DNA from: Megamerina dolium
Taxonomy: Eukaryota; Arthropoda; Insecta; Diptera; Megamerinidae
Length of the DNA: 64,000 nt
Assembly (NCBI GenBank): GCA_963854835.1
Contig: OY978525.1
Span: 54,187,948-54,251,947 of the forward strand
Reading direction: 5' to 3'
Below, one piece after another: positions 33,915 to 44,449 of the stretch (positions are counted from its first letter, which is position 1; every line of letters starts with the position of its first letter). The notes under the pieces were generated by a model. The model did not search any database and was not told the DNA's origin. It was given only the letters and a program-made list of their open reading frames with translations. The position numbers and the translations under genes are program-made.

Positions 33915-34626
33915 AACCACCGTTGGCACACAGAGAAAGCTTGACGTCAATAAGCTGCAATCACCAGAGGGAGCAAATGCTTTTAACACCTGACTATAGG
34001 ATCTGTTTATGCAGAACGCGCGATTATAACCCTGAGCCTCTTCCTGTCGTGACAAAAATTGGAATTTGGTTACAGATGTCCAGAGTTTACTCAGCTAATG
34101 GAAGGAATACTTATCCACGTTCTTGAACGGCAATGCTTCGAACAAATCCTCCCGTGGAGGAGATCACCCGAACTGTACGTTTCAGCACGTTACCATGACT
34201 AGGTCAGAAAGGCATTTTCTAGACTGAAAAAAAAACAACGCTTCAAGTGCAGATGGCCTGCATGCCGAGTTCTTGAAGACCGGCGGTGATGAGCTGCTCA
34301 CAAGCATGCATTAGCTCATAAGCAGGATATGTTCGGATGAAAGCATGCTCGATGATAGGAGGCTCATTTTCCTCTGTCCCTTACATAAGAAAGGACACCC
34401 TATTTGCGTCAACTACTGTGGCTTAGATCTTTTAAGCTTAGCATACAGGGTCCTATTGTACGTACTGTATGATAACTATGTTCAACAACCTGTTTGTTCG
34501 TTATCAGCATGGCTTCAGACCTGGTAAACCTACCATCAACCAGATTTTCACACTACACCAAATTTAGATAACCCAAGAGACCCAACAGAAACAGATCGAC
34601 ACATACGACTTAAAAAATGCCTCAAA

Positions 34627-36230
34627 AAATAAAAACAACAAAGAGTTAGAAGAGCACATAGTCAAATTAACACCTGGTGAAGCGTCAGACCACTCTTTTT
34701 GGAAATCAGAAAAAAACTTAAATCGGCCAATTCTCACTGATTCCCCCATCCGTTTGAGTGACGGTAATTGAGCTAGAAGCAACTGTGAGAAGGGTTTGGC
34801 TTTTGCAGACCACCTAAAAAGTGTGTTTACACCCAATCCACCCTCTTCACAGTCTTCATTGCCAAAATTAACTTCTCACCCTTGCTCAATAACGCTCAAA
34901 ATTAAAAAAAAATCACCTAGTCCAAATAAAATTAACGGTAAAATGATAAAAGAGCTACCTCCGGCTTCAGTAATTCATCTCATGCACATTTTCAATGCTA
35001 TCCTTCGTGTTAAACACTATCCCAAATGCTGGAAAAATTCAAAAATTATTATGATAGCAAAACCAGGAAAAGACCCTACAAAAGTTGCATCGTACAGACC
35101 TATCAGCCTCCTGCCTCTACTCTCTAAAGTATTCGAAAATCTACTTGTCATGAATATAACTCCATTTATTAATCTCAACCAACTGATTCCTCAACATCAG
35201 TTTGGATTTAGAAAACAGCACAATAGAGCAAGTCCACCGCATTGTAACTCTGATAAGGAACACTTTTGAAAAAAAAAAGTATTGCTCAGCTGTCTTTCTT
35301 GATATCACTCAAGCTTTCGATAAAGTATGGCACGATGGCCTTATTTACAAACTCAAACTATTACTGCCTGCAAATGTCTCCTCATTGCTTAGTAGCAACC
35401 TCACGAAAAGACAATTTCTCGTACATCACAAGGATTACACAACAAATCCATTGGATATTCACGCTAGCTTTCCTCAAGGAAGCGTTTTGGGCCCCTTACT
35501 GTATCTCTTATACACTTCAGATATGCCCAACAATAACTATACATTCATATCGACTTTTGCTGATGATACGGCAATATTGTGCTCTCGCTCAAACCCCATA
35601 GAAGCTACTAAACTCCTGCAGACTCATGTCGATTCTCTCGAAATCTGGCTAGCAAAATGGCGTATAAAAGTCAATGAATCAAAGAGCGTACATGTAACCT
35701 TCACGCTAAGGCTATATACATGTCCCCCACTTAGTATTAATGACCAATCAGTTCCACAATGTTCCTCAACAAAGTACTTGGGTATTCACCTCGACAGGAC
35801 GCTGACCTGGAAAAATCACATAGAGGCAGAGAAAACTCAGATCAAGCTTAAAATGAATCAGTTATGGTGGCTGTTACACAAAAGATCAAAGTTGAATCTT
35901 GAATACAAAGTGCTATTATATAAAGCAATCCTGAAGCCAATTTGGACTTATGGTATTCAGTTTTGGGGCACGGCATCTCCCTCAAATATCGAAAAATTGC
36001 AGCAAATACAATCCAAGTGCCTGCGAATTATTGTAAACGCGCCTTGGTATGTGAGAAACGTTAACATCCATCGAAATTTAAATGTACCCACAATTTTTGA
36101 GGAAGTTGCAATGTCCTGCAGAAGCTACATTCAAAAATTACACAATCATCCGAATCCCCTTGCTAGGCAATTGTTGCTGAGCACGGGGCATCGTCGATTA
36201 AAAAGAAAAGACACACTGAATATGCTGTGA
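34627..36230 (+). pseudogene. Jockey copy 2 reverse transcriptase
   Basis: Two overlapping frames, 34796-35269 and 35202-36230, join at a 5-bp deletion near 35220 relative to copy 1. Motifs: PGKDPTKVASYRPISLL, FLDITQAFDKVWH, FPQGSVLGPLLY (Phe replacing Val of VPQG), and catalytic FADD near 35558. The C-terminal part is open to the TGA after KDTLNML at 36228-36230. Better preserved at its 3' end than copy 1. Confidence 0.85.
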
Positions 36231-36384
36231 AATTGCTATACCTCGCGACTGAACAAATTGTGATGGAACGTAGAGAATACCACATAATTTTAGTTAGTTT
36301 GTAAGATTTGAATACATATTGTTAGTTTCTAAGTATTTTAGAAAGATTCAATAAAAAAGCCCATAAAAAGAAATATAAAAATAC
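34627..36384 (+). mobile_element. Jockey-like LINE, copy 2, inserted in RTE copy 1
   Basis: Nearly identical to copy 1 and with the same 5' truncation point, but in unrelated flanking sequence, and lacking a 38-bp stretch that copy 1 has near 24290. Ends with AATAAAAAAGCCC and A-rich sequence before RTE text resumes. The target-site duplication could not be fixed. Confidence 0.87.
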
Positions 36385-37262
36385 CACCACACCACACTCT
36401 CGCTTTGGAGAGTCCGGTAAGCGATTACCTCTAAACAACAATGTTAGATTTCTGTACTCCTGCGAAGCTTATTCGTTTATGCAGAATCACACAGTATTAT
36501 TCTAGTTGTGCAGTAAAACTTGGGAGGGACCGATCCCCGATGGTGACAATGGTTTCACACAAGGTGATTAACGTTGACTGGGTCTTACAGTAAACTATGG
36601 CAAGACGAAGTACTGAGCCAACAAACAATGAGTCCTGGCATCTTGGACAGCACTTCATTGTTGATAACTACTCTTTTAAAGTAGTGAAGGACTTTATCTA
36701 TCTTGGAATCAGCCTTAACAGCAGTAATGTTGTAAGCGTGGAGATATTTCGAAGGATCACTTAAGTTAATAGGTGCTACTTTGGGCTAAGTAAGCAATTG
36801 CGAAGTCAGCCCTCTCTCGAGAAATGAAAACCACACAAATCTCTTATCTTACCTGTCCTTACATATGGTGCCGCAGCTTGGACAATTTCTACCTCAAATG
36901 AGAAAGTGCTCAGAGTTTCCGATAGAATAGTCCTAGGCAACATCTTTGGACCTATTTGCGCTGGTGGCGAGTATCGAATAAGGTACCACCATGAGCAGTT
37001 TGTGCTCTACGCCGATATCGACATAGTAAAGCACATTAAAATTTAGTGTCTGCGCTAGCTAGGTTATGTGGAGCAAATGGAAGAACCCGGTCCAGATTAA
37101 AAGGTGCTATACGCTGGTGGACGACGCAGAAGAGTCAGATTAACATCCGGTGGAAATCTCTAACTGGTGCTATCTAGTGAAGGAAAGAGTTGGATGGCGA
37201 AGCATATTAGATTCGGCCTAAATCGATTTTCAGTTGTCATGGCCACATAAGTGAGTGAGTAA

Positions 37263-37715
37263 GTAATAATGTTCAATTGGCGAATATTATCCCCTGTATG
37301 ATTCAGCTGTATTTATAACTGGAGTGTGAAATTTTTAAAACAAATTTCGTTACATGAGTAATGAATTAAGATGTAGCATTGAAAAAGGGAGAATGGGAAT
37401 GAAAGCTACGTATGCATAACGACACGAAGCGATACGCGCGTTGAGAAATAGCAACCGACTAATAATAAACGAGTATTAATGATTAATGCACATAAGCAAA
37501 TGGCAGTCATGATGTAATAATGTTTTTGCTTTTGTGTTATTCCGCATTAAGACAAAAACATTTGCAAAAATATTTTCAATTCCCTTTTGTTGTTTCGTTC
37601 GCTTTTACGCGGACTAAAATGTTTTTCATCGACATGTAAACTCCTTGTTTGTTTTCTTAGTGTTTGATATTGCGAACAGAGTCAGATGTTTCTTGTTATT
37701 CAAGAAAGAGTATAA
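37263..37715. other. Intergenic, nothing recognised
   Basis: AT-rich sequence between the RTE 3' end and the AT-rich repeat; no gene supported. Confidence 0.4.
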
Positions 37716-38046
37716 TGTTTCATATTTATTACTAATGTATAAACAAAAATATTTATTTCATGTTTCATTGCTACATATGAAAAACATCTAAAAAATCGAT
37801 TATTAAAAAATTAGAAATCAAATATATGTACTTATTATATACGTGAGGAGTAGACCTGATCTCCTATCGACCGTGTCCCCAGGTAGCGGATAGGGGGCCC
37901 CTGATTGTTGTGCGGTCGCTTCTACTACAATCCTGGTAGTAGTAGCGGCGAAAACACTTCTACCACAAAGATAATATAAATTGTGGGTGTTATCCGTGCA
38001 CCAAACTGGCTAGGGAGGAGTCTCGAATCAATACCATTTTGCAGTA

Positions 38047-38940
38047 ATGGATAACTTGAAGGATTACACTCCAGGTGGTACCGATTCAAATGGAAATTCA
38101 TCCGCTTCGGCGGCAGAGGTTTGGATTCTGGATTCCCCAAACACTACTGAAGATTCCAGCTTTTACCAGCGGAAGCGCAATCTGGAAGAGAGGGAACTAT
38201 TAGTATCTATCTCCTTTTTTACAGTGTTCTTTGGTTCCAGAGGGTTTGTGTCCGGAAGTCACTTCGGTGGCTGATCGGTCTTCCAATGATTCTGGGGAAT
38301 CAAAATCTAAAAGTAAGGCAAGGAGGGATAGAAGAAAGATGATTTCTGTGCTTTGAAAGAGAAATCTTCTTGCTGCTGCGAGTGAGTCTGCCAAAAGGCC
38401 ACGGTCAGCTGAAGTGTCACCCATGGATGCCACTGAATTTTTGGAGGTCACACCCGCTCCCAAATTGCCTTGTTTGAAAAGAAAGCGAAGGAAAACTGCG
38501 GATGACAGCGGTACTCCGACCTAATCCACTGCTGACCCGGGAAATCGCGCCACGGTCCCTACAGGTACGCGCGTGACGAAGCCGGCGAGTAAAAGTACTG
38601 CTGGTAAGACACAGTCTTCTTAGCTTCCTGCAGTCACAACAGCATCTTTCTGCCCGACTAACTCCTCGACAGTGGCTATTGTTGTCGACGGACCAGGTTT
38701 GTTGGCTTCATCCTGCCCGACAAGTTATTTGCCAGTGGCGGGTGCAACAGCTGATCCGGGTTTTGAGGCGACAGATCGCCCTGTGGTTGGAAAAATGGGA
38801 CCTGACCATCGGTTGACCGTTACAGAACTGAAACACAACAAAAGCCAACTGATGCTCCAGGTTATTGCCTACGGTCCTGCTGCAAATGACAAGGGGTATG
38901 AGACAAAGGACAACACCCTAAGGGTGACGTCCTTTGATTG
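38047..38940 (+). pseudogene. LOA element 5 ORF1
   Basis: ATG 38047 opens 75 codons (MDNLKDYTPGGTDSNG). The text continues in another frame past about 38210 with Ser/Lys/Arg-rich sequence (SKSKARRDRRK, ESAKRPRSAEVSP, PCLKRKRRKTADDSG), then frame 38672-38941 ends in HRLTVTELKHNKSQLML. The charged N-terminal tail followed by a small domain matches the ORF1 plan of copy 2 at 7235. Frame breaks near 38210 and several stops. Confidence 0.55.
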
Positions 38941-39052
38941 ATTGTCTGGCTTCTGGGTATGGAAATCGTTTAAGTCTCTTCTTTGAAACTGTCATGTCTT
39001 TTCAACAATTCAAGAAACGTGAGTTTTTGCGGGTCGGGTTTGAGGCCTGGGT

Positions 39053-39280
39053 ATGTTAAGGGGGGCCACCGTATTATATAACATTAATACCAGTAGGCTT
39101 AGAACCTGTCCAGTAATATCATCCCATCTCTTCACTACTAAACTTGACCATTTTTTCTGTCAAGATTTGGTTGCTGCTGAAGTGATCTTGAGAAGTATAA
39201 TAGGGTGGACGAGGTTCGAGATTGCGACTGCTTACTTTCTCTATGATTCAGTTCGGCCACCACCTCCGGGAGAGGTTTGA
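39053..39280 (+). pseudogene. LOA element 5 endonuclease fragment
   Basis: VLYNINTSRLRTCPVIS, then TKLDHFFCQDLVA and FEIATAYFLYDSVRPPPPGEV. The last block corresponds to FMIASAYLPYDSPDEPPSREV of copy 2 ORF2. The downstream SDH motif and all of RT are absent, so the internal deletion junction lies between about 39280 and 39480. Confidence 0.6.
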
Positions 39281-40331
39281 TTGATGTTTTCATCCGAGGA
39301 GAGGCCATGAAGGCCATCTTTAGGTTAATCCAGGATGGACGCTGGTACGGCCCTATTCCGGCTCTGAATATCAGTGGCACAGGCGTGAATTTTTTAGCCC
39401 TGTCTATGCCGTGGGACTCCAGATCGTCTATGATCGTACTAGAAAAGCGGTATAAGGTAGATCTACCTGTGGCTAGCTCCTACTCAGACCCTGAGGCTGA
39501 GCCCGGTAGACTTTGCTTCCGCATTTTCACTAATGGCTTCAGGACTGAAAAAGGTTCTGGTTCTGGAGTCTTCGTGGAAACTGACGGAGCTCAACTGTTC
39601 TTTGCCCTTGGTATGTATGCATATGTCTTTCAGGCAGAGGCGTACGCAATACAGAAGGCAATGGATTATATAGTGGACAAGAGACTGAAAAGTAAGTCTA
39701 TTTGTATCTGCAGTGACAGTCAGGCTGCGCTGCTGGCCTTGGACAACCCTATCACCACTTCCAAGATAGTAGAGTTCTGCAAATCAAGGGTAAATTATGT
39801 TGGAAGACATAATAGTTTGGAGGTGATGTGGGTCCCTGGCCACGTGGGAGTCGTAGGCAATGAGACTTCTTATGCATTAACAAGAAAAGGTTTTGCGGCT
39901 GATTTAATCGGCCCTGAGCCTGCTTTGCCACTACTTGCTGGAACCATCAATCTAGTCCATAAGGTGACCTGGCAGGCCGAGAGAGGCTGCAGATGGACGA
40001 AATCCATGTTACCTAACATATTGGGTACATGGTCGCATTTCCTCCTATCTCTAGGTAGAGGTGATTGCAGAATGCTAGCCGGCTTGGTAACACGTCACTT
40101 TCTATGTACAAAGCACATGAAAAAAATAGGACTAGGAGGCAGTGCACTTTACCCAGCCTGGAAGAAGAAGATAAGACGGCAGATCACTTTATAAGTGTCT
40201 ACCCTACTCACGCTAGAATCAAGTTTGAGGTCTTTGGCACTGTCGTGTTGAGACCCGAAACTCTTGGGTCTTTACCACTACAGGATCTCCTCCGATTTCT
40301 TCGGAGAACGGGTAGATTTAAAACACAATAA
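39277..40331 (+). pseudogene. LOA element 5 RNase H and C-terminal tail
   Basis: Frame 39277-40194, 305 codons. RNase H spans about residues 85-225: IFTNGFRTEKGSGSG (the usual first Asp is Asn, TNGF for TDGS), VFQAEAYAIQKAMDY (Glu), ICSDSQAALLALD (Asp), MWVPGHVGVVGNETS. The tail shifts frame near 40150 into 40065-40331: CTLPSLEEEDKTADHF and LPLQDLLRFLRRTGRF, as in LOA-type C-termini. The N-terminal 80 residues do not look like RT. Confidence 0.75.
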
Positions 40332-40690
40332 AATGAAACTTCGAGCGCAGTATAAAGTCTGAGTGCTGCGCTTGATTTCTAGTAGTTCGGAAAAAAAAAA
40401 AAAAAAAAAAAACGTGCTCGTATATCAAAAGATTAACTCTTAGCAACATGTTTCTGTATGTATTTACATATTTATATTAAAATAGATCATGCAATTAAAA
40501 AAGAAAAATGTATACAATATATATAAATTGCCTAAAATTGGTCAAATTTGGTAGGTTTCAAGCTTATTGTAATAGTAGCGGTAGAAATCAGATTTTTGGA
40601 AAAAAGTGGTAAATTTGCCACAATTGTAGGATAGTCCTAACACTTATTATGAATGATAAGGACAAAACGTGTCTCATATTCGGAAACAAA

Positions 40691-41253
40691 AACACAAAGA
40701 AAATGTATTTCATAATAGCTGATAATAGTTAATAGCTGATTTGGTTTTTTAAGAAGTTTTACTTCTATCAAGTCTATTTATTAATATTTTCGAATAATAA
40801 TAAAATCATTACTTATTCACGTTCATATCACTAAAAAAAAGAATAATTTTCTTTTCAAATATATTCTATCACCATTTTGTATTGGAACTCCATTAAGAGG
40901 CTTGAGACAGGAAGTATGTTCAGGAAAATTTTTAGAAGGCAACAATGAATAACAGTGGTTTATATATCTAACTCCTGTAGAGGCATCCTTGGAGCATTAG
41001 CAGCCAAATTTATTACAAATAAGTTTTTGAGGGTAGCAAGTAGTGGTGGAGATAGGAGTAAGTAATATGAGTTGAGATGGGGTAAATTAGGAGAACAAAT
41101 ATTGCGATCCACCGACGACTCCTGTAGCTGTGAGATTATTTGCATATTGTTCTCCCATTTTTTGAAAATTTTGACCTTGATAAGAACTCCATTTGCCCCT
41201 AGCTCTCCCAATCCAATATTTGGCCTACGCATTTTTTACGAAACCTCACAACG
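40691..41253. other. Intergenic; contains a 35-bp segment repeated inverted at 42584
   Basis: No gene. AAGAAGTTTTACTTCTATCA from 40751 and the next 15 bp recur in the opposite orientation at 42584-42618 with one mismatch. Confidence 0.6.
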
Positions 41254-41255
41254 TA

Positions 41256-41832
41256 CACGGTGCGACAATTATGTATTAAGACTGCTTCTAGAAAACACAA
41301 TTAAAACACGATATCTGCTTATTTTTCGGTAAATTTATTCGAAATATTCACCTCCTGATTTAATACACTTGTTACATCGATTTAATAGTGATTCAAACGC
41401 GTGTTCCAGCTCATTTTTCGGAATTGCCTCCAGTGCCCTCGTCGAAGCCCATTGTATGGTCTGAATGTCATTAAAAAAGCATCCTTTCAACTTCAATTTC
41501 AGTTTTGGAAACAAAAAGAAGTCGCACGGTGTCAAATCAGGTGAATATGACGGGTGATTCAACACACAGACCTGATCCGAGCCAAAAATTGACGAACATT
41601 GAGTGCTGTGTGACTTTTTTCTCTCTTTGCTCCATGTTAAAATTTCAACATCAAACGAACACGTGTTTTATAAAATGAATGTCAATAAACATTAAATGTC
41701 AACCAAATGCCATGAAATTTTGGCAGTTAGTAGAGGAAGGTTGAAGCTTCAAAACGCATGTGCTCACACATAGATGGCGCGCTTGGTTGCTGAGATATGG
41801 TTCGAGTCTTAATACATATTTGTCGTACCTTG
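41256..41832 (-). mobile_element. Mariner-derived non-autonomous element, member 1
   Basis: 577 bp with terminal inverted repeats (left CACGGTGCGACAATTATG, right CAAGGTACGACAAATATG when reversed) and TA on both sides (41254-41255, 41833-41834). It contains a mariner transposase C-terminal piece on the minus strand. It shares both ends and much of its right half with the 370-bp element at 50518-50887. Confidence 0.9.
41332..41600 (-). pseudogene. Mariner transposase C-terminal fragment inside MITE member 1
   Basis: Reading on the minus strand: VRQFLAR, one frame change, then NHPSYSPDLTPCDFFLFPK (the SPDLxPCDFFLFP block with the third catalytic Asp of DD34D mariners), GCFFNDIQTIQWAS, CNKCIKSGGEYFE. 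The first two thirds of the transposase are missing, so the element is non-autonomous. Confidence 0.85.
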
Positions 41833-41834
41833 TA

Positions 41835-42216
41835 TGTTCATTTGCATATTGAATTTTAAATATCGTGCACTATCCCAGATCTTGTCTAATAGTGATTTAA
41901 AAACTATGATGTATTGACCATGGCTAATCAGGTATCATCTGAAAACTAATATTTACATATTTTTAAAAGACACATCCATACATATACGATATACATATAT
42001 AAATACGATAAAATTAAGTTTAAAAAATATGTGTAATCATACTCCAAGCAGAATTTACACATTTTTTTATACATGATAAACATTAATCTAAACAACAACG
42101 ACAATTATACTACCAACAAAATATGCTATTTAATAATACTGAATGTGTATGGGGGAATTGGATTAAGTCATTGTACAGGATTACTAATACCATTCAATTA
42201 TACAGACTGATCCGAA
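41835..42216. other. AT-rich intergenic, nothing recognised
   Basis: No gene supported. It would hold the 3' UTR of the putative gene at 42217-42557 if that gene is real. Confidence 0.4.
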
Positions 42217-42557
42217 TTAATAAATGAACTGACCTACAATACCATCATTCCCATTACTGTTATTAGTTATATCATCGTTAATAATTGTTGACACCGAATC
42301 ATCGGGATCTCTATCTTGCAAAGGACTTGTATCGCCAGAAGAACCTTCACCTGATTTATAACAATTTACAGAAAGGTACAGATTGACAAAAAGTATCGAA
42401 AACCCTGTAATTAAGAAATTAATAATAAAAACTCATCTTACACAGAGCAAAATCCATTTTTTGCTGCGGAGATAGACAAGAGTTTGTCGTAGCTTCATCG
42501 CTGAATATATCCAATGTTGATTCCAATGCCAAATTGTGCGATTCGCGACCACCGAAA
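42217..42557 (-). CDS. Putative spliced exons of an unknown, non-TE-like gene
   Basis: On the minus strand an acceptor (ATATAG) precedes an open exon 42557-42442 reading FGGRESHNLALESTLDI and continuing to KMDFAL, then a GTAAGA donor. After a 91-bp interval with acceptor AAATCAG, the exon 42350-42217 keeps the frame: EGSSGDTSPLQDRDPDDSVS, TIINDDITNNSNGNDGIVG, stop. The amino-acid content is Ser/Asp/Asn-rich, like disordered parts of nuclear proteins. No earlier exon was found, and the family is unknown. The frame could also end at another donor near GTAGGT. It differs from all TE proteins here. Confidence 0.4.
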
Positions 42558-43303
42558 CTATATATTTAAAAGATAATGTTTTATTAATAAATAGACGTGA
42601 TAGAAGTAAAACTTCTTAAATTTAATAAAAAATAAATAAATAAGCACAGTTCCATAATAATATAATTTTGGTCGAAAGTTCCCAAATGGGTCACCAAAAA
42701 TCGAAGGTCTCATCTTAAAAATTTTTACACCTAGTTTTCAATTCGTTATAATTTCAAAGTAATTCTTACAAATATCAAAAATTATACTTTTTTAATTTAA
42801 CAATGGTTTCATTTTATACAATCGAAAATCAAGGAAACTTCTCTACCAATAATAACATTTTTTCACAGTCGATGCAGTCTTTCGAAAACGTTGGTTGAAA
42901 ATTAGAATTTCTTTACAGTACTTCAAGAGTTAACAATATTTATATGAACGCGTTCCGAACTCTAGCGCTCGTAAAACGCCATCAGCTGCGCGCCAGTTAT
43001 ATATATTTTTATACTTAACATATTTAGTTAGGGTGGCAAAATCCTCCCCCACACCCTTCCCGTGGGTTCCGGCTGACGATAACTTTCATGTGGCTGCTTG
43101 CTAAACAAAGCCTTCCGACTCGAATGGGCATTTGAATCAGCAAGCTTTCCATGGGATTGAGATACCTGCTATTTTCCCATCTATATTCCTTACTTCCGTC
43201 CTACAAACTCACCCTCTGGGCTCGATTAAGGCCTCATAAAATTCGTACCGAGAATCAACCCGCCTAATATCCCAATTTTAAAAATAGCCCAACGTCAACG
43301 TAG
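42558..43303. other. Intergenic, nothing recognised
   Basis: AT-rich to about 43000, then GC-richer. No gene; upstream region of the DUF4780 ORF begins near 43020. Confidence 0.4.
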
Positions 43304-43338
43304 TATATAAATACCATGCGCACTCCCTGTTATTCAGC
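43304..43338 (+). promoter_or_regulatory. Possible TATA/initiator promoter
   Basis: TATATAAATA at 43304-43313 lies about 30 bp before TATTCAG (43331-43337), an initiator-like motif, the normal RNA polymerase II spacing. The DUF4780-type ORF begins 107 bp downstream. Confidence 0.4.
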
Positions 43339-43443
43339 CTTATCTGTGTACTGCGGATCTCTGGTCAGATGTACCATCTTCTTCTCTCGGGGTTATCACA
43401 TGAACAAACCTAAAACCACATCAATGAGTACGTGACTCCAAAA

Positions 43444-44430
43444 ATGAAAAACTCGGGAGAAACAGCAAATACTGTGGGGAATAAACCGGGTCCTAGCCAA
43501 GCCGAATCTCTCGACATCGAGCTTGACCGCAAGCTTGCCAAATCGATGAGCAGGGCGTCAGGAACCTAGCTATCCACTGGAAGCGCCAGACTGCGATGAG
43601 TTTGCTCAACAATTTCAAGCCATGCATGAACATGAACAGAAGTCTTCCCTGGTATGGGCAACAGACATCATCAGCCGCTCGAAGGGCGTTACGAGCGAGA
43701 CTAACATAAAACGTCAGCGTTCCTTTAAATACACTGCTAAAATAATAGCTAAAAGAGCCCGCGGCACTACGTGGTGGCTCTTTGAGCGAGTTTCTTAAGA
43801 GGGACTTGGTGAAAGCGGTGGTAGACAGAAATGGCCCTGAAGGTTTTATATCTCCATCGAGTTGGAGGGTACTAAAATATAAGCTAGAGGAAATCTTCTG
43901 TCCTATGATGGAAGAACGCCCCGGCCCACCACCGAACACAAAAGAAGGCGAATCCATCAGGGCAGCGTTGCATACGCTGACCAACAAACACTTGATTTAT
44001 TCAAAATCGTTATTGCTAAAGCTGAAGAAGTTTGGCCAGGTGTACGTCTCAAGGTTGCAGAGAAAAACGCTACACCGAGCAGACCACGCACTTTGGCCTG
44101 GATCCCAGCGAAACCAAGAGATCCAAATACTACCTTAAATAAAGTTGGACCTACCGCGGGATGACAATAACCGCAATCGAGGATCATCCTTCGCATCTAC
44201 AGCCTGCAGCAACATAAATTGGGACTCGAGAGGAGCTCCCCACATGTACAAAGAGGATTGTGTGGCAGAAGTTGCGCAATTCACTTTCTTCAGAACCCGA
44301 TGTTACGGGATATAATGGAGGACGAATTGCTCAACTCGGAAGATTACAAAGCAAATATCACTGTCGTGAAAAATAAGGTGACCACTGGCGGTCATGATGC
44401 TTTATTGTCTGCAGATAAATCTGGTCTGTA
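43444..44430 (+). pseudogene. DUF4780-type ORF1 protein gene, two or three frame breaks
   Basis: ATG 43444 opens MKNSGETANTVGNKPG to a stop near 43569. A shifted frame continues with FAQQFQAMHEHEQKSSLVW and KRARGTT. Frame 43782-44138 has MSEFLKRDLVKAVVDRNGP and EEIFCPMMEERPGPPPN. Another reads VWPGVRLKVAEKNATPSRP, then LAWIPAKPRDPNTTLNKVGP near 44035-44150, the DUF4780-like WxGxxL..WIP pattern. The last frame ends at 44430. AATAAA follows at 44440. No ORF2 is attached. It is either the lone ORF1 of a LOA-type element or a DUF4780 gene remnant. Confidence 0.6.
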
Positions 44431-44449
44431 AGAAGTTTTAAATAAAAAA

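Larger units (their letters stand above)
33915..37262 (+). mobile_element. RTE-like LINE, copy 1, split by Jockey copy 2
   Basis: The left piece (33915-34626) starts in the endonuclease-RT linker (HRESLTSIS; PDYRICLCRT is a shared but shifted text) and runs to RT text FRPGKPTINQIFTLHQI near 34510-34560. The right piece (36385-37262) resumes with CAVKLGRDRSP near 36510 and continues through YLGISLNSSN and LRVSDRIVLGNIFG to the 3' end ATGGCCACATAAGTGAGTG at 37243. The end matches that of copy 2 (read on its minus strand). The catalytic palm region is absent. Confidence 0.75.
37846..40411 (+). mobile_element. LOA-like element 5: internally deleted, with poly-A and target duplication
   Basis: 2566 bp flanked by ACGTG (37841-37845 and 40412-40416), ending in about 21 As. 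It holds a 5' leader, a DUF4780-type ORF1, a short endonuclease piece and an RNase H with the C-terminal tail. Most of the endonuclease and all of RT are missing. The 30690-30900 repeat gives the pre-insertion sequence. It must have moved using enzymes from an intact relative, or been deleted after insertion. Confidence 0.85.
37716..40690 (+). repeat. Interspersed AT-rich repeat, split by a LOA-derived insertion
   Basis: The repeat occupies 37716-37845 and continues at 40412-40690; between them lies the inserted element. The left part matches 30690-30870, and the right end matches the reverse complement of 28380-28580. The latter overlap shows the repeat unit is at least about 400 bp. Confidence 0.7.

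Noticed and set aside
43493..43987. 164-codon minus-strand frame
   Set aside because: Shadow of the plus-strand DUF4780-type ORF, which has recognisable text.
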